Shown here: positions 1 through 7,197 of the stretch, piece by piece | How the letters are laid out: the number at the start of each line of letters is the position of its first letter | Numbering within the stretch: position 1 is the stretch's first letter | Source of the DNA: Xanthobacteraceae bacterium | Lineage (GTDB): Bacteria > Pseudomonadota > Alphaproteobacteria > Rhizobiales > Xanthobacteraceae | DNA length: 11,097 bases | Assembly: GCA_030037185.1 (NCBI GenBank) | Contig: JASHRR010000801.1 | Span: 1-11,097, forward strand | Direction of reading: 5' to 3' | The notes under the pieces: generated by a model | Database searches by the model: none | The model's input: only the letters and a program-made list of their open reading frames with translations | Told to the model about the DNA's origin: nothing | Made by a program: the position numbers and the translations under genes

Positions 1-104
1 ACGGCGGAGCTATGTCCCGAGGACAGGCGGGAGACAGCTCCCAGAGGAGGTGGGCGAGCGTGTTTGAGCTGCGCCGGCGCAACCGCTGAGTGTCGTTCCC
101 CCGG
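1..104. other. Left-edge non-coding stretch downstream of the M20 peptidase
   Basis: This is the 3' flank of the minus-strand peptidase gene. I see no convincing coding region. A short inverted repeat, GGGAG-acag-CTCCC, lies near positions 30-43, and a GCGCCGGCGC palindrome lies near 70-79. Neither is followed by a T-run in the direction of transcription, so I do not call a terminator. Confidence 0.4.
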
Positions 105-1274
105 TCACAGCGCGTCAAGCCGCATGATCGCGAGCGCGAGCGCCTGGGCACGCGGCACGATCGAATCCACATCGAGATATTCCTCCGGCGAATGCGCCCG
201 GCCGCCGATCGGGCCGACGGCGCAGAGGGTGGGAGCCCCCACGCTCGCGGCGAACCCGGAATCGGCGCAGCCGCCGGCGAATACGGCTTCGACTGTCTGG
301 CCGAGCGAGCGGGCACAGGCAGCGTAATGCTCAAACAGGCGGCGCGATGCGTCGCTCGCAACCAGCGGGTCGAACTCCCCGGTGATTTCGAGGCGCGCGC
401 GCGTGCCCGGCACGTTGGCCTCCGCAACAATGGCCTCGATCGCCGCCAAGATGCGCGCGCCCTCCTGCGGATCGATGAAGCGCAGGTCAAGTTCGGCGGT
501 GGCATACGGGGCGACCGTGTTGACGGTCTGGCCGCCCGCGATAGTGCCGACATTGCAGCTGATGCCGTTCGGCAGATCGGTGAGCGCATGCAGCTTGACG
601 ATCTTGCGGGCGAGTTCCTCGATGGCGCTGATGCCGTCGGAGAGATTGTTGCCGGCGTGGGCTGCCTTGCCGAAGACCTCGATGCGCATGAATTTGCCGC
701 CCTTGCGGCCGGTCACGACGCCGCCGCCGGGCCGGCCGGGCTCGCTGTTGAACACCGCGCGGGCCGTTCGCGCGCTCTCCATGATGAGCGCCTTGGAGGA
801 CGGCGAGCCAATCTCCTCATCGGCGGTGAATAGGGCGACCACCGGCGACGGCGCGGCGGCAAACCGCGCGAGCGCTGCCAGCACAAAGGCATTGATGACG
901 ACCCCGGCCTTCATATCGCCGCAGCCCGGTCCCAGGCCGTGACCGTCGACTATTCGAAACGGACGCCGGCCGGCTTCGCCCGCCGGGAACACGGTATCGC
1001 GGTGGCCGAGCAGGAGCACCGGCGCGTTCGCGGCCCAGTCCCCTCCGCCGACCTGCGCCCGGACGGCATCGCCGAAGCGATCGTTGGCCAAAGCCGAAGA
1101 TGTCACGTTATGTGCCGCCAGAAATGCGCGCAACCGCGCCCCGACCGCGTCGACGCCGGCCTTGTCGTAGCTGCCGCTGTCGATGTCGACGAGCGTGCGC
1201 ACGAGATCGAGCATGGCTTCCTTCTGGGAAGCGAGCCAGTCCAAGACCAATGTTTCGGTGCCCAGTGCAGTCAT
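105..1274 (-). CDS. M20-family metallopeptidase / amidohydrolase (glutamate carboxypeptidase-like)
   Basis: A 389-residue enzyme of the M20 di-zinc hydrolase family, resembling carboxypeptidase G2/ArgE-type proteins that cleave amide bonds of N-acyl or glutamyl amino acids. The metal and catalytic residues are in the expected order: H91 and D93 in LLGHRDTVFP, D120 in GPGCGDMKAG, the E153-E154 pair in TADEEIGS, E178 in SEPGR, and H361 in GRAHSPEEYL. H206 in KAAHAGNN marks the dimerisation (lid) domain, roughly residues 185-295. No signal peptide is seen, so it is probably cytoplasmic. The ATG is supported by a GAGGT-type ribosome site five or so bases upstream. It is divergent from the LTXXQ gene and separated by that gene from the liv operon on the same strand, so co-transcription with the transporter is unlikely. 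The substrate cannot be read from the sequence; deacylases and other exopeptidases of the same family are alternatives. Confidence 0.9.
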   Translation of the reverse strand: MTALGTETLVLDWLASQKEAMLDLVRTLVDIDSGSYDKAGVDAVGARLRAFLAAHNVTSSALANDRFGDAVRAQVGGGDWAANAPVLLLGHRDTVFPAGEAGRRPFRIVDGHGLGPGCGDMKAGVVINAFVLAALARFAAAPSPVVALFTADEEIGSPSSKALIMESARTARAVFNSEPGRPGGGVVTGRKGGKFMRIEVFGKAAHAGNNLSDGISAIEELARKIVKLHALTDLPNGISCNVGTIAGGQTVNTVAPYATAELDLRFIDPQEGARILAAIEAIVAEANVPGTRARLEITGEFDPLVASDASRRLFEHYAACARSLGQTVEAVFAGGCADSGFAASVGAPTLCAVGPIGGRAHSPEEYLDVDSIVPRAQALALAIMRLDAL

Positions 1275-1324
1275 CGTGACCTCGTGCTAGCAGTAATATC
1301 GAATCGTCAAGCAGGGGATTGAAT
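1275..1324. promoter_or_regulatory. Short divergent intergenic region (M20 peptidase / LTXXQ gene)
   Basis: Only 50 bases separate the two start codons, so both promoters must lie here or overlap the opposite gene. The plus-strand ribosome site is AGGGGA at about 1313-1318, six bases before the ATG at 1325. The minus-strand site is GAGGT just upstream of the ATG at 1274. The segment between (around 1285-1308) is A/T-rich relative to its surroundings, but I cannot assign -35/-10 boxes with confidence. Confidence 0.45.
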
Positions 1325-1885
1325 ATGGCAATTCGGCTCAAGCTTGCGACAGCGCCGCTGAGCGCGGTTGTATTCTTATCCATCATTGCAGCGGTGCCGG
1401 CCGCCGCGCAATCCTCAGAACGTAGCGGGGCGTCGGTGCAGCCGACGGTACTGGGTCCCGCGATGCCGCGCGCCGGCGCCGCCGATCTCTCCTGCGGCGC
1501 GGGCCCGGCGGGGCTTGTTTCGTGGAGCGCCGACGTTATCGAGCAGGCCTTGTCCCACGACGACACCCAGCGCGCCAAATTCAACGGCCTCAAGGCCGCA
1601 TCACAACGGGCAATCCAGTATCTCAACGAGAGTTGTCCAAAGAACGGCGCCGCCAGCCCGACCGGCCGCGTAGAGGCGCAGGAGCGGCGGCTCTCGGCGA
1701 TGCTGGAAGCAGTGCGAACCGTCGAACCGGCGCTTGACGATTTTTACGCCACGTTGTCGGACGAGCAGAAGGCCCGCCTCGCGGCAATCGAGCCGTCCGG
1801 CGACACTGCAGGCCCATCGACCGACCGGGATCACCCGGGCCGCTTGCGCTACCGCCGGCGTTTTCGGTTCCGCCTGCCGTTTTGA
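1325..1885 (+). CDS. Exported LTXXQ-motif (Spy/CpxP-like) family protein
   Basis: A 186-residue secreted protein. Residues 1-28 form a Sec signal peptide: a Lys/Arg-containing start, a hydrophobic core and a VPAAA-Q cleavage region. The mature part is helical and ends with LSDEQKARL at 144-152, matching the LTXXQ signature of the family that includes the periplasmic chaperones Spy and CpxP. Two cysteines (C57 and C104) could form a periplasmic disulfide. The tail after about 165 is basic (seven Arg in RLRYRRRFRFRLPF). ATG 1325 is preferred over the in-frame TTG at 1319 because AGGGGA at 1313-1318 ends six bases before the ATG and would abut the TTG. It is divergent from the peptidase and convergent with livM. 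Its role is inferred as envelope protein quality control; the exact function in rhizobial members is unknown. Confidence 0.8.
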   Translation: MAIRLKLATAPLSAVVFLSIIAAVPAAAQSSERSGASVQPTVLGPAMPRAGAADLSCGAGPAGLVSWSADVIEQALSHDDTQRAKFNGLKAASQRAIQYLNESCPKNGAASPTGRVEAQERRLSAMLEAVRTVEPALDDFYATLSDEQKARLAAIEPSGDTAGPSTDRDHPGRLRYRRRFRFRLPF

Positions 1886-1994
1886 TCACGGCGTGATTGT
1901 TAAGCGACATCCGCGGCCGCTTTAGCCAGGCGGCAATGCTATTCGCGGGTTTCGCGGCCCTCAACCGGGGCCACAGCTCACGCGCGAGGGCAGA
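1886..1994. other. Convergent intergenic gap between LTXXQ gene and livM
   Basis: These 109 bases lie between two converging genes, where transcription from both sides should end. A five-base stem ATCAC-ggc-GTGAT lies just after the plus-strand stop, and a GGCCC/GGGCC stem lies at 1956-1972. Neither is followed by a clear T-run, so intrinsic termination is not demonstrated. I see nothing coding here. Confidence 0.4.
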
Positions 1995-3023
1995 TCACAG
2001 TCTGATGCGCAGCAGCGCGGCCAGTTCGCCGACGACCCCCCGGCGGAACAAGAGGACGCACGCCACGAAGATGGCGCCCTGAATGATCGTCACCCACTGG
2101 CCGAAGCTGATGAGCTGGGTCTGCATGGCAACGATGATCGCGGCGCCTACCACGGGCCCAAACATTGTGCCGAGACCGCCGACGAGCGTCATCAGAACGA
2201 CCTCGCCGGACATCTGCCATTGCACGTCGGAGAGCGACGCAAGACCGATCGCGATCGCCTTGGTGGCCCCCGCAAGCCCGGCGAGTGTCGCCGAGAGCAC
2301 GAAAGCAACAAACTTGTAGCGTTCGGCCTGGTAGCCGAGCGAAACCGCGCGCGGCTCGTTCTCACGGATTGCTTTGAGGACTTCGCCGAACGGCGAATGG
2401 ACAATACGATAGATAAGGCCGAACGCGGCGAGAAACACCACCCCGACGAACACGTACATGGCCGTGTTGTCGACGAGGTCGATCACGCCGAATAGCCTGC
2501 CGCGCGGCACCGCCTGGATGCCGTCCTCGCCGCCCGTGAAGTTCGCTTGCACGGCGAAGAAATACATCATCTGGGCGAGCGCCAGCGTGATCATCGCGAA
2601 GTAGATGCCCTGGCGGCGGATCGCGAGGCTGCCGGCGATGGCGCCGAGCAGGCCCGCGAACGCCGTGCCGGCCAGAATGGCGAGTTCAGGCGTCAGTGGC
2701 GTCAGCGGGATGATGATCCAGTTCCACGCACCCGCCCAATATGGAAGGCTCAGGGTGCCGACCTTGGCGAGGTGGGCGGCCACATAGGCAGACCAGCCGA
2801 AGAACATCGCGTGCCCGAACGACAACAGCCCGCCATAACCGATCAGGAGATTGAACGCGCAAGCGAACAGTGCAAGGCACAGCACCCGCATCAGATCGAC
2901 CGGATAAAGGCTCAACGGCGGCAGCGGTGCCACGACCAGCACCGCCACCATAATGGCGAAGGCGGCGGCGACGCCGCTGACCCGGGCGCGCCTGGCCGGA
3001 ACGGCGAGGTTCTTGGCAGCCAT
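1995..3023 (-). CDS. livM: Branched-chain amino acid-type ABC transporter permease LivM
   Basis: A 342-residue inner-membrane permease of the LivM branch (BPD_transp_2 fold), the second channel subunit of a HAAT-type importer. Many hydrophobic helices are visible, with the LivM-typical N-terminal stretch around YPVDLMRVLCLALFACAF, the GYGGLLSFGHAMFFG segment at about 62-76, and the cytoplasmic loop KAIRENEPRAVSLGYQ that contacts the ATPases. The protein ends in a short basic tail. The ATG at 3023 lies one base after the livH stop codon (3025-3027), so translation is probably coupled. It is the last gene of the operon. Length fits the family; no truncation is seen. Confidence 0.93.
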   Translation of the reverse strand: MAAKNLAVPARRARVSGVAAAFAIMVAVLVVAPLPPLSLYPVDLMRVLCLALFACAFNLLIGYGGLLSFGHAMFFGWSAYVAAHLAKVGTLSLPYWAGAWNWIIIPLTPLTPELAILAGTAFAGLLGAIAGSLAIRRQGIYFAMITLALAQMMYFFAVQANFTGGEDGIQAVPRGRLFGVIDLVDNTAMYVFVGVVFLAAFGLIYRIVHSPFGEVLKAIRENEPRAVSLGYQAERYKFVAFVLSATLAGLAGATKAIAIGLASLSDVQWQMSGEVVLMTLVGGLGTMFGPVVGAAIIVAMQTQLISFGQWVTIIQGAIFVACVLLFRRGVVGELAALLRIRL

Positions 3024-3024
3024 C

Positions 3025-3912
3025 TCAGGCGCCCCGTCCGAACAGCCCGGCCGGGCGGATCATCAGGACAATCGCCATGATCACGAAGATGACCGTATTC
3101 GACGCCTCCGGAAAGAACACCTTGGTCAGCCCCTCGATGATGCCGAGGCCGAAGCCGGCGAGGATAGCGCCCAGGATTGATCCCATGCCGCCGATCACGA
3201 CCACGGCAAAGACCACAATGATCAGCTCGGAGCCCATTTGCGGACTGACGTTGTAGATTGGGGCGGCGAGCACCCCCGCGAGCGCCGCGAGCGCGACGCC
3301 AAAACCGTAGGTCAGCATGATCATGCGCGGCACATCGATACCGAAGGCGCGCACCAGCGTCGGGTTCTCGGTCGCGGCCCGCAAATACGCGCCGAGCTTT
3401 GTGCGTTCGATGACAAACCAGGTAGCGAAACAGACAACGAGCGAGAACAGGATCACCCAGGCGCGGTAGTTGGGCAGGAACATAAATCCGAGGTTCTGTG
3501 CACCCTGCAAGGATTCCGGCACCCGATAAGGCAATCCCGACGAGCCGAAGCGCTGACGGAACGCGCCCTCGATGATCAGGGCGAGCCCGAACGTCAGCAG
3601 CAGGCCGTAGAGGTGATCGAGCCGGTAGAGCCACCGCAGAAACAGCCGCTCGATCGCAATGCCGATGGCGCCCACAATGATGGGCACAATCACCAGCGCG
3701 AGCCAATAGCCGATATCGAGATAGTCGAGCAGCAGGTACGCCGCGAAGGCGCCCATCATGTATTGGGCGCCGTGGGCGAAATTGATGACGTTGAGCATTC
3801 CGAAAATGACCGCGAGCCCGAGGCTCAGCAGCGCATAAAACGAGCCGTTGATCAGGCCTACCAGGAGCTGGCCAAACAACGCCGTGGAAGGGATGCCGAA
3901 GATTTCGAACAT
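3025..3912 (-). CDS. livH: Branched-chain amino acid-type ABC transporter permease LivH
   Basis: A 295-residue inner-membrane permease of the LivH branch. Starting at ATG 3912 it opens with MFEIFGIP and then the family-typical LLVGLINGSFYALLSLGLA and NVINFAHGAQYMMGAF segments. The rest is a row of transmembrane helices with the cytoplasmic loop around GAYLRAATENPTLVRAFGID that docks the LivG/LivF ATPases. An upstream in-frame ATG at 3963 would add 17 residues encoded by the hairpin repeat at 3930-3952; I reject it because those residues are not family-like and they run up to the preceding stop codon. The gene lies 47 bases downstream of the binding-protein stop and one base ahead of livM. Any intergenic control would come from that hairpin. 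Confidence 0.93.
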   Translation of the reverse strand: MFEIFGIPSTALFGQLLVGLINGSFYALLSLGLAVIFGMLNVINFAHGAQYMMGAFAAYLLLDYLDIGYWLALVIVPIIVGAIGIAIERLFLRWLYRLDHLYGLLLTFGLALIIEGAFRQRFGSSGLPYRVPESLQGAQNLGFMFLPNYRAWVILFSLVVCFATWFVIERTKLGAYLRAATENPTLVRAFGIDVPRMIMLTYGFGVALAALAGVLAAPIYNVSPQMGSELIIVVFAVVVIGGMGSILGAILAGFGLGIIEGLTKVFFPEASNTVIFVIMAIVLMIRPAGLFGRGA

Positions 3913-3929
3913 GGGCGATGCGGAACGTC

Positions 3930-3952
3930 CCCTCTCCCGAGTGGGGAGAGGG
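3930..3952. repeat. Nine-base-pair palindrome between binding-protein gene and livH (repeat-like hairpin)
   Basis: CCCTCTCCC (3930-3938) and GGGAGAGGG (3944-3952) are perfect inverted copies around a five-base loop. On the minus strand the hairpin begins seven bases after the binding-protein stop codon and ends 17 bases before the livH start. The CCCTCTCCC...GGGAGAGGG form resembles a short palindromic repeat common between genes in Bradyrhizobium-type genomes (recalled, not searched). There is no T-run, so its likely effect is protection of the upstream message or partial attenuation, which would favour excess binding protein over permeases. Confidence 0.6.
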
Positions 3953-3959
3953 AGAAGAC

Positions 3960-5171
3960 TCACCCCTGGGCTAGCGGGCAGCCTCCTTCGCGGAGCGGCC
4001 GGAAGGCTTCGGCGGCCGGGATGGTGGCGCGCAGCTTGTAGAAGTCGCCCGGATATTTGGATTCGGCCGGCTTCTTGACTTCAAAGAGATAGAGGTCGTG
4101 GACCTTGCGGCCGTCGGGACGGATCGTGCCCTTACCGAACAGGCGGTCATCGGTGGGCATCTCTTTCATCTTGGCGGCCACGGCTTTGCCGTCGGCGTCG
4201 GAACCGAGCGCCTGCACGGCTTTGAGATAGTGCAACACGGCCGAATAGACCCCGGCCTGCACCATGGACGGATACTTGCCGGGCCGCTCGGCCTGCCAGC
4301 GCTTGGTCCAGGCCCGGTTGGCATCGTTCATATCCCAATACCAGGCTTCCGTCAGGATGAGACCCTGGGCGGTCGGCAGGCCCAGCGCCGCGACATCGCT
4401 AATGAACACCAAGAGCCCGGCGAGGCTCTGGCCGCCCTTGACGATGCCAAACTCGGAAGCCTGCTTGATCGAATTGATGGTGTCACCGCCCGCATTAGCG
4501 AGCCCGATCACCTTGGCCCTCGACGCCTGCGCCTGCAGCAGGAACGAGGAAAAGTCGTTGGTGTTGAGCGGCACGCGGACCTGGCCCAGCACCTTGCCGC
4601 CATTGGCTTCGACGACCGCGGCGGTGTCGCGCTCCAGCGCATAGCCGAAGGCGTAGTCGGCGGTGAGGAAGAACCAGCTGTCGCCGCCGGTCTTGACCAC
4701 CGCTTTGCCGGTGCCGTTGGCGAGTGCCCAGGTGTCGTAGGTCCAGTGGATCGTATTGGCGTTGCATTTCGAGCCGGTGAGGTCCGACGCCGCGGCGCCC
4801 GACACCAAGAACAGCTTGTTCTTCTGGCGGGCAACCTCGCTCACCGCGAGCGCGACGCCTGAATTCGGCACGTCGACGATGACATCGACTTTGTCAACGT
4901 CGAACCAGGTGGCGGCGATGTTTGCGCCGACGTCGGGCTTGTTTTGGTGATCGCCGCTGATGATTTCAACCTTGATGCCCTTGGCGGCTGCGCCGAAGTC
5001 CGCGACCGCGAGCTTGGCGGCTGCCACCGAGCCGGCGCCGCCGATGTCGGCATAAAGGCTCGACATGTCGCTCAAAACGCCGATCTTGACGACGCCGTCG
5101 CTGTATTGCGCAAAGGCGGAGCCGCTCGCGAGCAGCCCTGCGATCGCGATCATGTTGCGTAGCGTGTTCAT
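3960..5171 (-). CDS. Periplasmic substrate-binding protein of a HAAT-type ABC transporter (Peripla_BP_6 family)
   Basis: A 403-residue periplasmic binding protein of the LivJ/LivK-like type I fold. Residues 1-22 (MNTLRN plus a hydrophobic core ending SAFAQ) are a signal peptide. The mature protein begins VVKIGVLSDMSSLYADIGG, the usual first strand and ligand-side loop of the family. Later blocks such as SWFFLTADYAFGYALE (inter-lobe region) and PSMVQAGVYSAVLHYLKAV (C-terminal helix) also fit. ATG 5171 is chosen because GGAGGG lies seven bases upstream and the signal peptide starts there; a longer frame back to 5330 has no family-like sequence. The gene sits in the middle of the transporter operon, 174 bases after livF. 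The ligand may be an amino acid, but paralogues in this subfamily also bind aromatic acids, amides or urea, so the substrate is left open. Confidence 0.92.
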   Translation of the reverse strand: MNTLRNMIAIAGLLASGSAFAQYSDGVVKIGVLSDMSSLYADIGGAGSVAAAKLAVADFGAAAKGIKVEIISGDHQNKPDVGANIAATWFDVDKVDVIVDVPNSGVALAVSEVARQKNKLFLVSGAAASDLTGSKCNANTIHWTYDTWALANGTGKAVVKTGGDSWFFLTADYAFGYALERDTAAVVEANGGKVLGQVRVPLNTNDFSSFLLQAQASRAKVIGLANAGGDTINSIKQASEFGIVKGGQSLAGLLVFISDVAALGLPTAQGLILTEAWYWDMNDANRAWTKRWQAERPGKYPSMVQAGVYSAVLHYLKAVQALGSDADGKAVAAKMKEMPTDDRLFGKGTIRPDGRKVHDLYLFEVKKPAESKYPGDFYKLRATIPAAEAFRPLREGGCPLAQG

Positions 5172-5345
5172 GCTTTTCCCTCCATGCCAGTCCGGCGGCC
5201 CTTTGCTTTCTCGTTTTCTCTCTGCAGTTGTGGCCAGGTCCTGGCCGTCCACCTCTTGCTTGCTGAAGCCGTGAAAGAAAGGCGCGGATGCCCCCCGACA
5301 AGCGCGGCATCCGGCGAAGAAGTTATTCAATCATAGCGAAACCAC
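5172..5345 (-). promoter_or_regulatory. Intra-operon gap upstream of the binding-protein gene, with two palindromes
   Basis: This 174-base gap is the longest in the otherwise tight operon and could hold an internal promoter or RNA-processing site. It contains a perfect odd palindrome, GGCCAGGTCCTGGCC (5232-5246), and a longer-looped inverted repeat, CGGATGCC (5285-5292) with GGCATCCG (5306-5313). Nearer the gene is a purine-rich leader on the transcribed strand (about 5200-5223), then GGAGGG and the ATG. I cannot assign promoter boxes. The arrangement suggests separate control of binding-protein expression. Confidence 0.4.
5285..5313. repeat. REP-like inverted repeat downstream of livF
   Basis: CGGATGCC and GGCATCCG are perfect eight-base inverted copies with a 13-base loop rich in C and G. 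The GGATGCC...GGCATCC form resembles degenerate intergenic palindromes widespread in Bradyrhizobium-type genomes (family resemblance from memory). On the minus strand it follows the livF stop by about 33 bases and may act as a 3' stabiliser. No T-run follows, so it is not a clear terminator. Confidence 0.45.
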
Positions 5346-6095
5346 CTAAACGCCGAGATATTCGTGCAGCTTGACGCGATGGGCGTCCAATTCCGCTTGG
5401 GCAAAATCTTCGACCACCCGGCCATGCTCCATCACATAGTAGCGGTCCGCGACGGTCGCGGCGAAATGGAAATTCTGCTCGACCAGGACGATCGTAAAGC
5501 CCCGCTCCTTGAGGGTGCGGATAGTCCGGCCGATGTGCTCGATGATCGTCGGCGCCAGACCCTCGGTCGGCTCGTCAAGCAACAGCAGGCGCGCACCGGT
5601 ACGCAGGATGCGACCGATTGCCAGCATCTGCTGCTCGCCGCCAGACAGCTTGGTGCCTGCGCTGCGCAGCCGCTCCCTCAGGTTGGGAAACAGTTCAAAG
5701 ATGCGCTCGCGCCTCAGACCGCCGGCCTGGACCACGGGCGGCAGCTCGAGATTTTCCTCGACGTCGAGGCTTGCGAAGATGCCGCGCTCCTCCGGGCAGA
5801 TGGCAATGCCGGCGCGGGCGATGACGTTCGATGCGAGGCCGATGAGTTCGCGGTCGCGAAACCGCACCGATCCTGTGCGTCTGGCGACCATGCCCATTAT
5901 CGACTTGAGCGTCGTGGTCTTGCCGGCGCCGTTGCGGCCGAGCAGCGTGACCACTTCGCCTGCTTTGACCTTAAAGCTCACGCCATGAAGGACATGAGAC
6001 TCGCCGTACCAGGCCTGCAGGCCGTCGACCAGCAGCAAGGGTGCTGCCGCGCTGTGTCTTTCGGGCTCGATTCTCATTGCTGTCGCATCAGCCAT
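5346..6095 (-). CDS. livF: Branched-chain amino acid-type ABC transporter ATP-binding protein LivF
   Basis: A 249-residue cytoplasmic ATPase that drives the importer together with LivG. Walker A is GRNGAGKTT at 53-61, the ABC signature is LSGGEQQ at 150-156, and Walker B is RLLLLDE at 169-175, followed by PTEGLAP. The segment LVEQNFHFA near 204-212 carries the EQN sequence normal for LivF at the H-loop position. An extra 20 or so residues precede the first conserved strand (LLLVDGLQAWYGES). The ATG at 6095 overlaps the end of livG by eight bases, suggesting coupled translation, although a somewhat later start cannot be excluded. Confidence 0.94.
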   Translation of the reverse strand: MADATAMRIEPERHSAAAPLLLVDGLQAWYGESHVLHGVSFKVKAGEVVTLLGRNGAGKTTTLKSIMGMVARRTGSVRFRDRELIGLASNVIARAGIAICPEERGIFASLDVEENLELPPVVQAGGLRRERIFELFPNLRERLRSAGTKLSGGEQQMLAIGRILRTGARLLLLDEPTEGLAPTIIEHIGRTIRTLKERGFTIVLVEQNFHFAATVADRYYVMEHGRVVEDFAQAELDAHRVKLHEYLGV

Positions 6096-6843
6096 GCCCC
6101 ACTCCCATATAGGCCTCGCGCACCTCCCGGTTGGCGGAGACCTCCTGGTAGTTGCCCTCGGCCAAAACGCGGCCTCGCGTCAGCACGGTGATCCGGTCGG
6201 ACAATGTTGCGACGACGCTCAGATTGTGTTCCACCATCAGCACCGTCCGGTTGGCAGCAGCCACCTTGATGAGCGGCGCGATGCGATCGATGTCGTCATG
6301 CCCCATGCCGGCGGTCGGCTCATCGAGCAGCAGCATCTCGGGATCGAGCGCAAGCGTGGTGGCGAATTCCAGCGCCCGCTTGCGGCCATAGGGCAGCTCA
6401 ATTGCCGCCGCGCCCGCATAGGTGGCGAGCCCGACGTCAGATATCAGGGCCATCGCGCGGTCGATGAGATTATCCAGCACCCGGTGCGACCGCCAGAAGT
6501 CAAAGGAGCCGCCGCGCTTGCGCTGCAGGGCGATGCGCACATTCTCAAGCACCGTAAGATGGGGAAACACCGCCGAGATCTGGAACGAGCGCACAAGCCC
6601 AAGCCGGGCCACGTCGGCCGGCGCCAGCGCCGTGATGTCTTCGCCCTTGTAGACGATGCGGCCCCGCGTCGGCTTGAGAAACTTGCTCAACAGATTGAAG
6701 CATGTGGTCTTGCCCGCACCGTTCGGGCCGATCAGGGCGTGTACGGTGCCGCGCCCGATCTTAAGGTTGACGCCGCTCACCGCCAGGAAGCCAGCAAAAT
6801 CCTTGGTGAGGTCCTCGGTTTCGAGGATGGTCTCCACGCTCAT
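6088..6843 (-). CDS. livG: Branched-chain amino acid-type ABC transporter ATP-binding protein LivG
   Basis: A 251-residue cytoplasmic ATPase, the first gene of the transporter operon. Walker A is GPNGAGKTT at 39-47, the Q-loop Gln is at 88 (SFQIS), the signature is the LivG-style LPYGRKRALE at 150-159, Walker B is MLLLDE at 170-175, and the H-loop His is at 206 (VEHNLSV). The C-terminus ends REAYMGVGHG, matching the usual LivG ending. ATG 6843 is preferred because MSVETILETEDLTKDF begins the normal N-terminal strand; an upstream ATG at 6930 adds 29 residues unlike the family. A weak AGGGAA site lies about ten bases upstream. The operon promoter should lie in the divergent region to the right. 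Confidence 0.93.
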   Translation of the reverse strand: MSVETILETEDLTKDFAGFLAVSGVNLKIGRGTVHALIGPNGAGKTTCFNLLSKFLKPTRGRIVYKGEDITALAPADVARLGLVRSFQISAVFPHLTVLENVRIALQRKRGGSFDFWRSHRVLDNLIDRAMALISDVGLATYAGAAAIELPYGRKRALEFATTLALDPEMLLLDEPTAGMGHDDIDRIAPLIKVAAANRTVLMVEHNLSVVATLSDRITVLTRGRVLAEGNYQEVSANREVREAYMGVGHG

Positions 6844-7197
6844 CAACTCGCGTTCCCTTAGCCCCGATTGTCTGTCGTCCCTCGCGTCCGCGCCCTCAGC
6901 CGCCGGCCTCGCAGGCCCAATCCGTATCATCGCCCGGCGGTGGTCACAACGGCTTGGGACCCGGAAAGTCGGGAAATCTTACCGCCACCTGTCCAGGATA
7001 TTAAATGTTCGCCGCGGCACCGATTTCGACGGCAAATCAAACGCTGCTGCATCTTGCAAGATTGCGATCGATCGCCGCATGAGCGTCGCCGCCGTCGGCT
7101 GAACTGACCACGTATGAACAGTGGTTCGCGTTGCCCGGCCGCCCCGCAGAGCGAGGCAGGAGGCACATATCAAACCCCAAAAATGGAGGATGGCATT
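6844..7197. promoter_or_regulatory. Divergent regulatory region between livG and the small membrane protein gene
   Basis: This 354-base region must contain promoters for the liv operon (leftward) and probably the membrane protein gene (rightward). It has two perfect 12-base palindromes one base apart: ATCTTGCAAGAT (7051-7062) and GCGATCGATCGC (7064-7075). An ACCAC/GTGGT inverted repeat follows at 7107-7125. The local A/T-rich patch is around 6995-7010 (GGATATTAAATG). A GGAGG at 7185-7189 is the ribosome site for the GTG at 7198. I cannot assign exact promoter boxes, and no protein or RNA gene is evident. Confidence 0.5.
7051..7075. promoter_or_regulatory. Two adjacent perfect palindromes, possible operator pair
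   Basis: ATCTTGCAAGAT and GCGATCGATCGC each read the same on both strands and are separated by a single T. They lie 208 bases upstream of the livG ATG and about 120 bases upstream of the small membrane protein start. The first has TTGCAA at its centre, the size and symmetry of a site for a dimeric regulator. Which regulator family would bind is not known. The second may be partly chance, since GATC-rich palindromes are frequent in GC-rich DNA. Confidence 0.35.

Noticed and set aside
90..833. 247-residue open frame on the plus strand opposite the M20 peptidase
   Set aside because: It lies antisense to a gene with a full set of catalytic motifs; its composition is Arg/Ala/Gly-rich shadow sequence of GC-rich DNA and shows no recognisable domain.
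3913..3963. Upstream start for LivH at 3963
   Set aside because: The additional residues are translated from the palindromic repeat and are unlike other LivH N-termini.
4098..4862. 254-residue open frame antisense to the binding-protein gene
   Set aside because: It is a shadow of codon bias in the opposite strand; no ribosome site and no recognisable fold.
5172..5330. Upstream start for the binding protein at 5330
   Set aside because: The extra 53 residues place a basic non-hydrophobic stretch before a clear signal peptide, whereas the ATG at 5171 has a GGAGGG site at the right spacing.
5364..6861. Two long plus-strand open frames antisense to livF and livG
   Set aside because: The minus-strand genes carry complete ABC ATPase motifs; the plus-strand frames are His/Asp/Arg-rich shadows.
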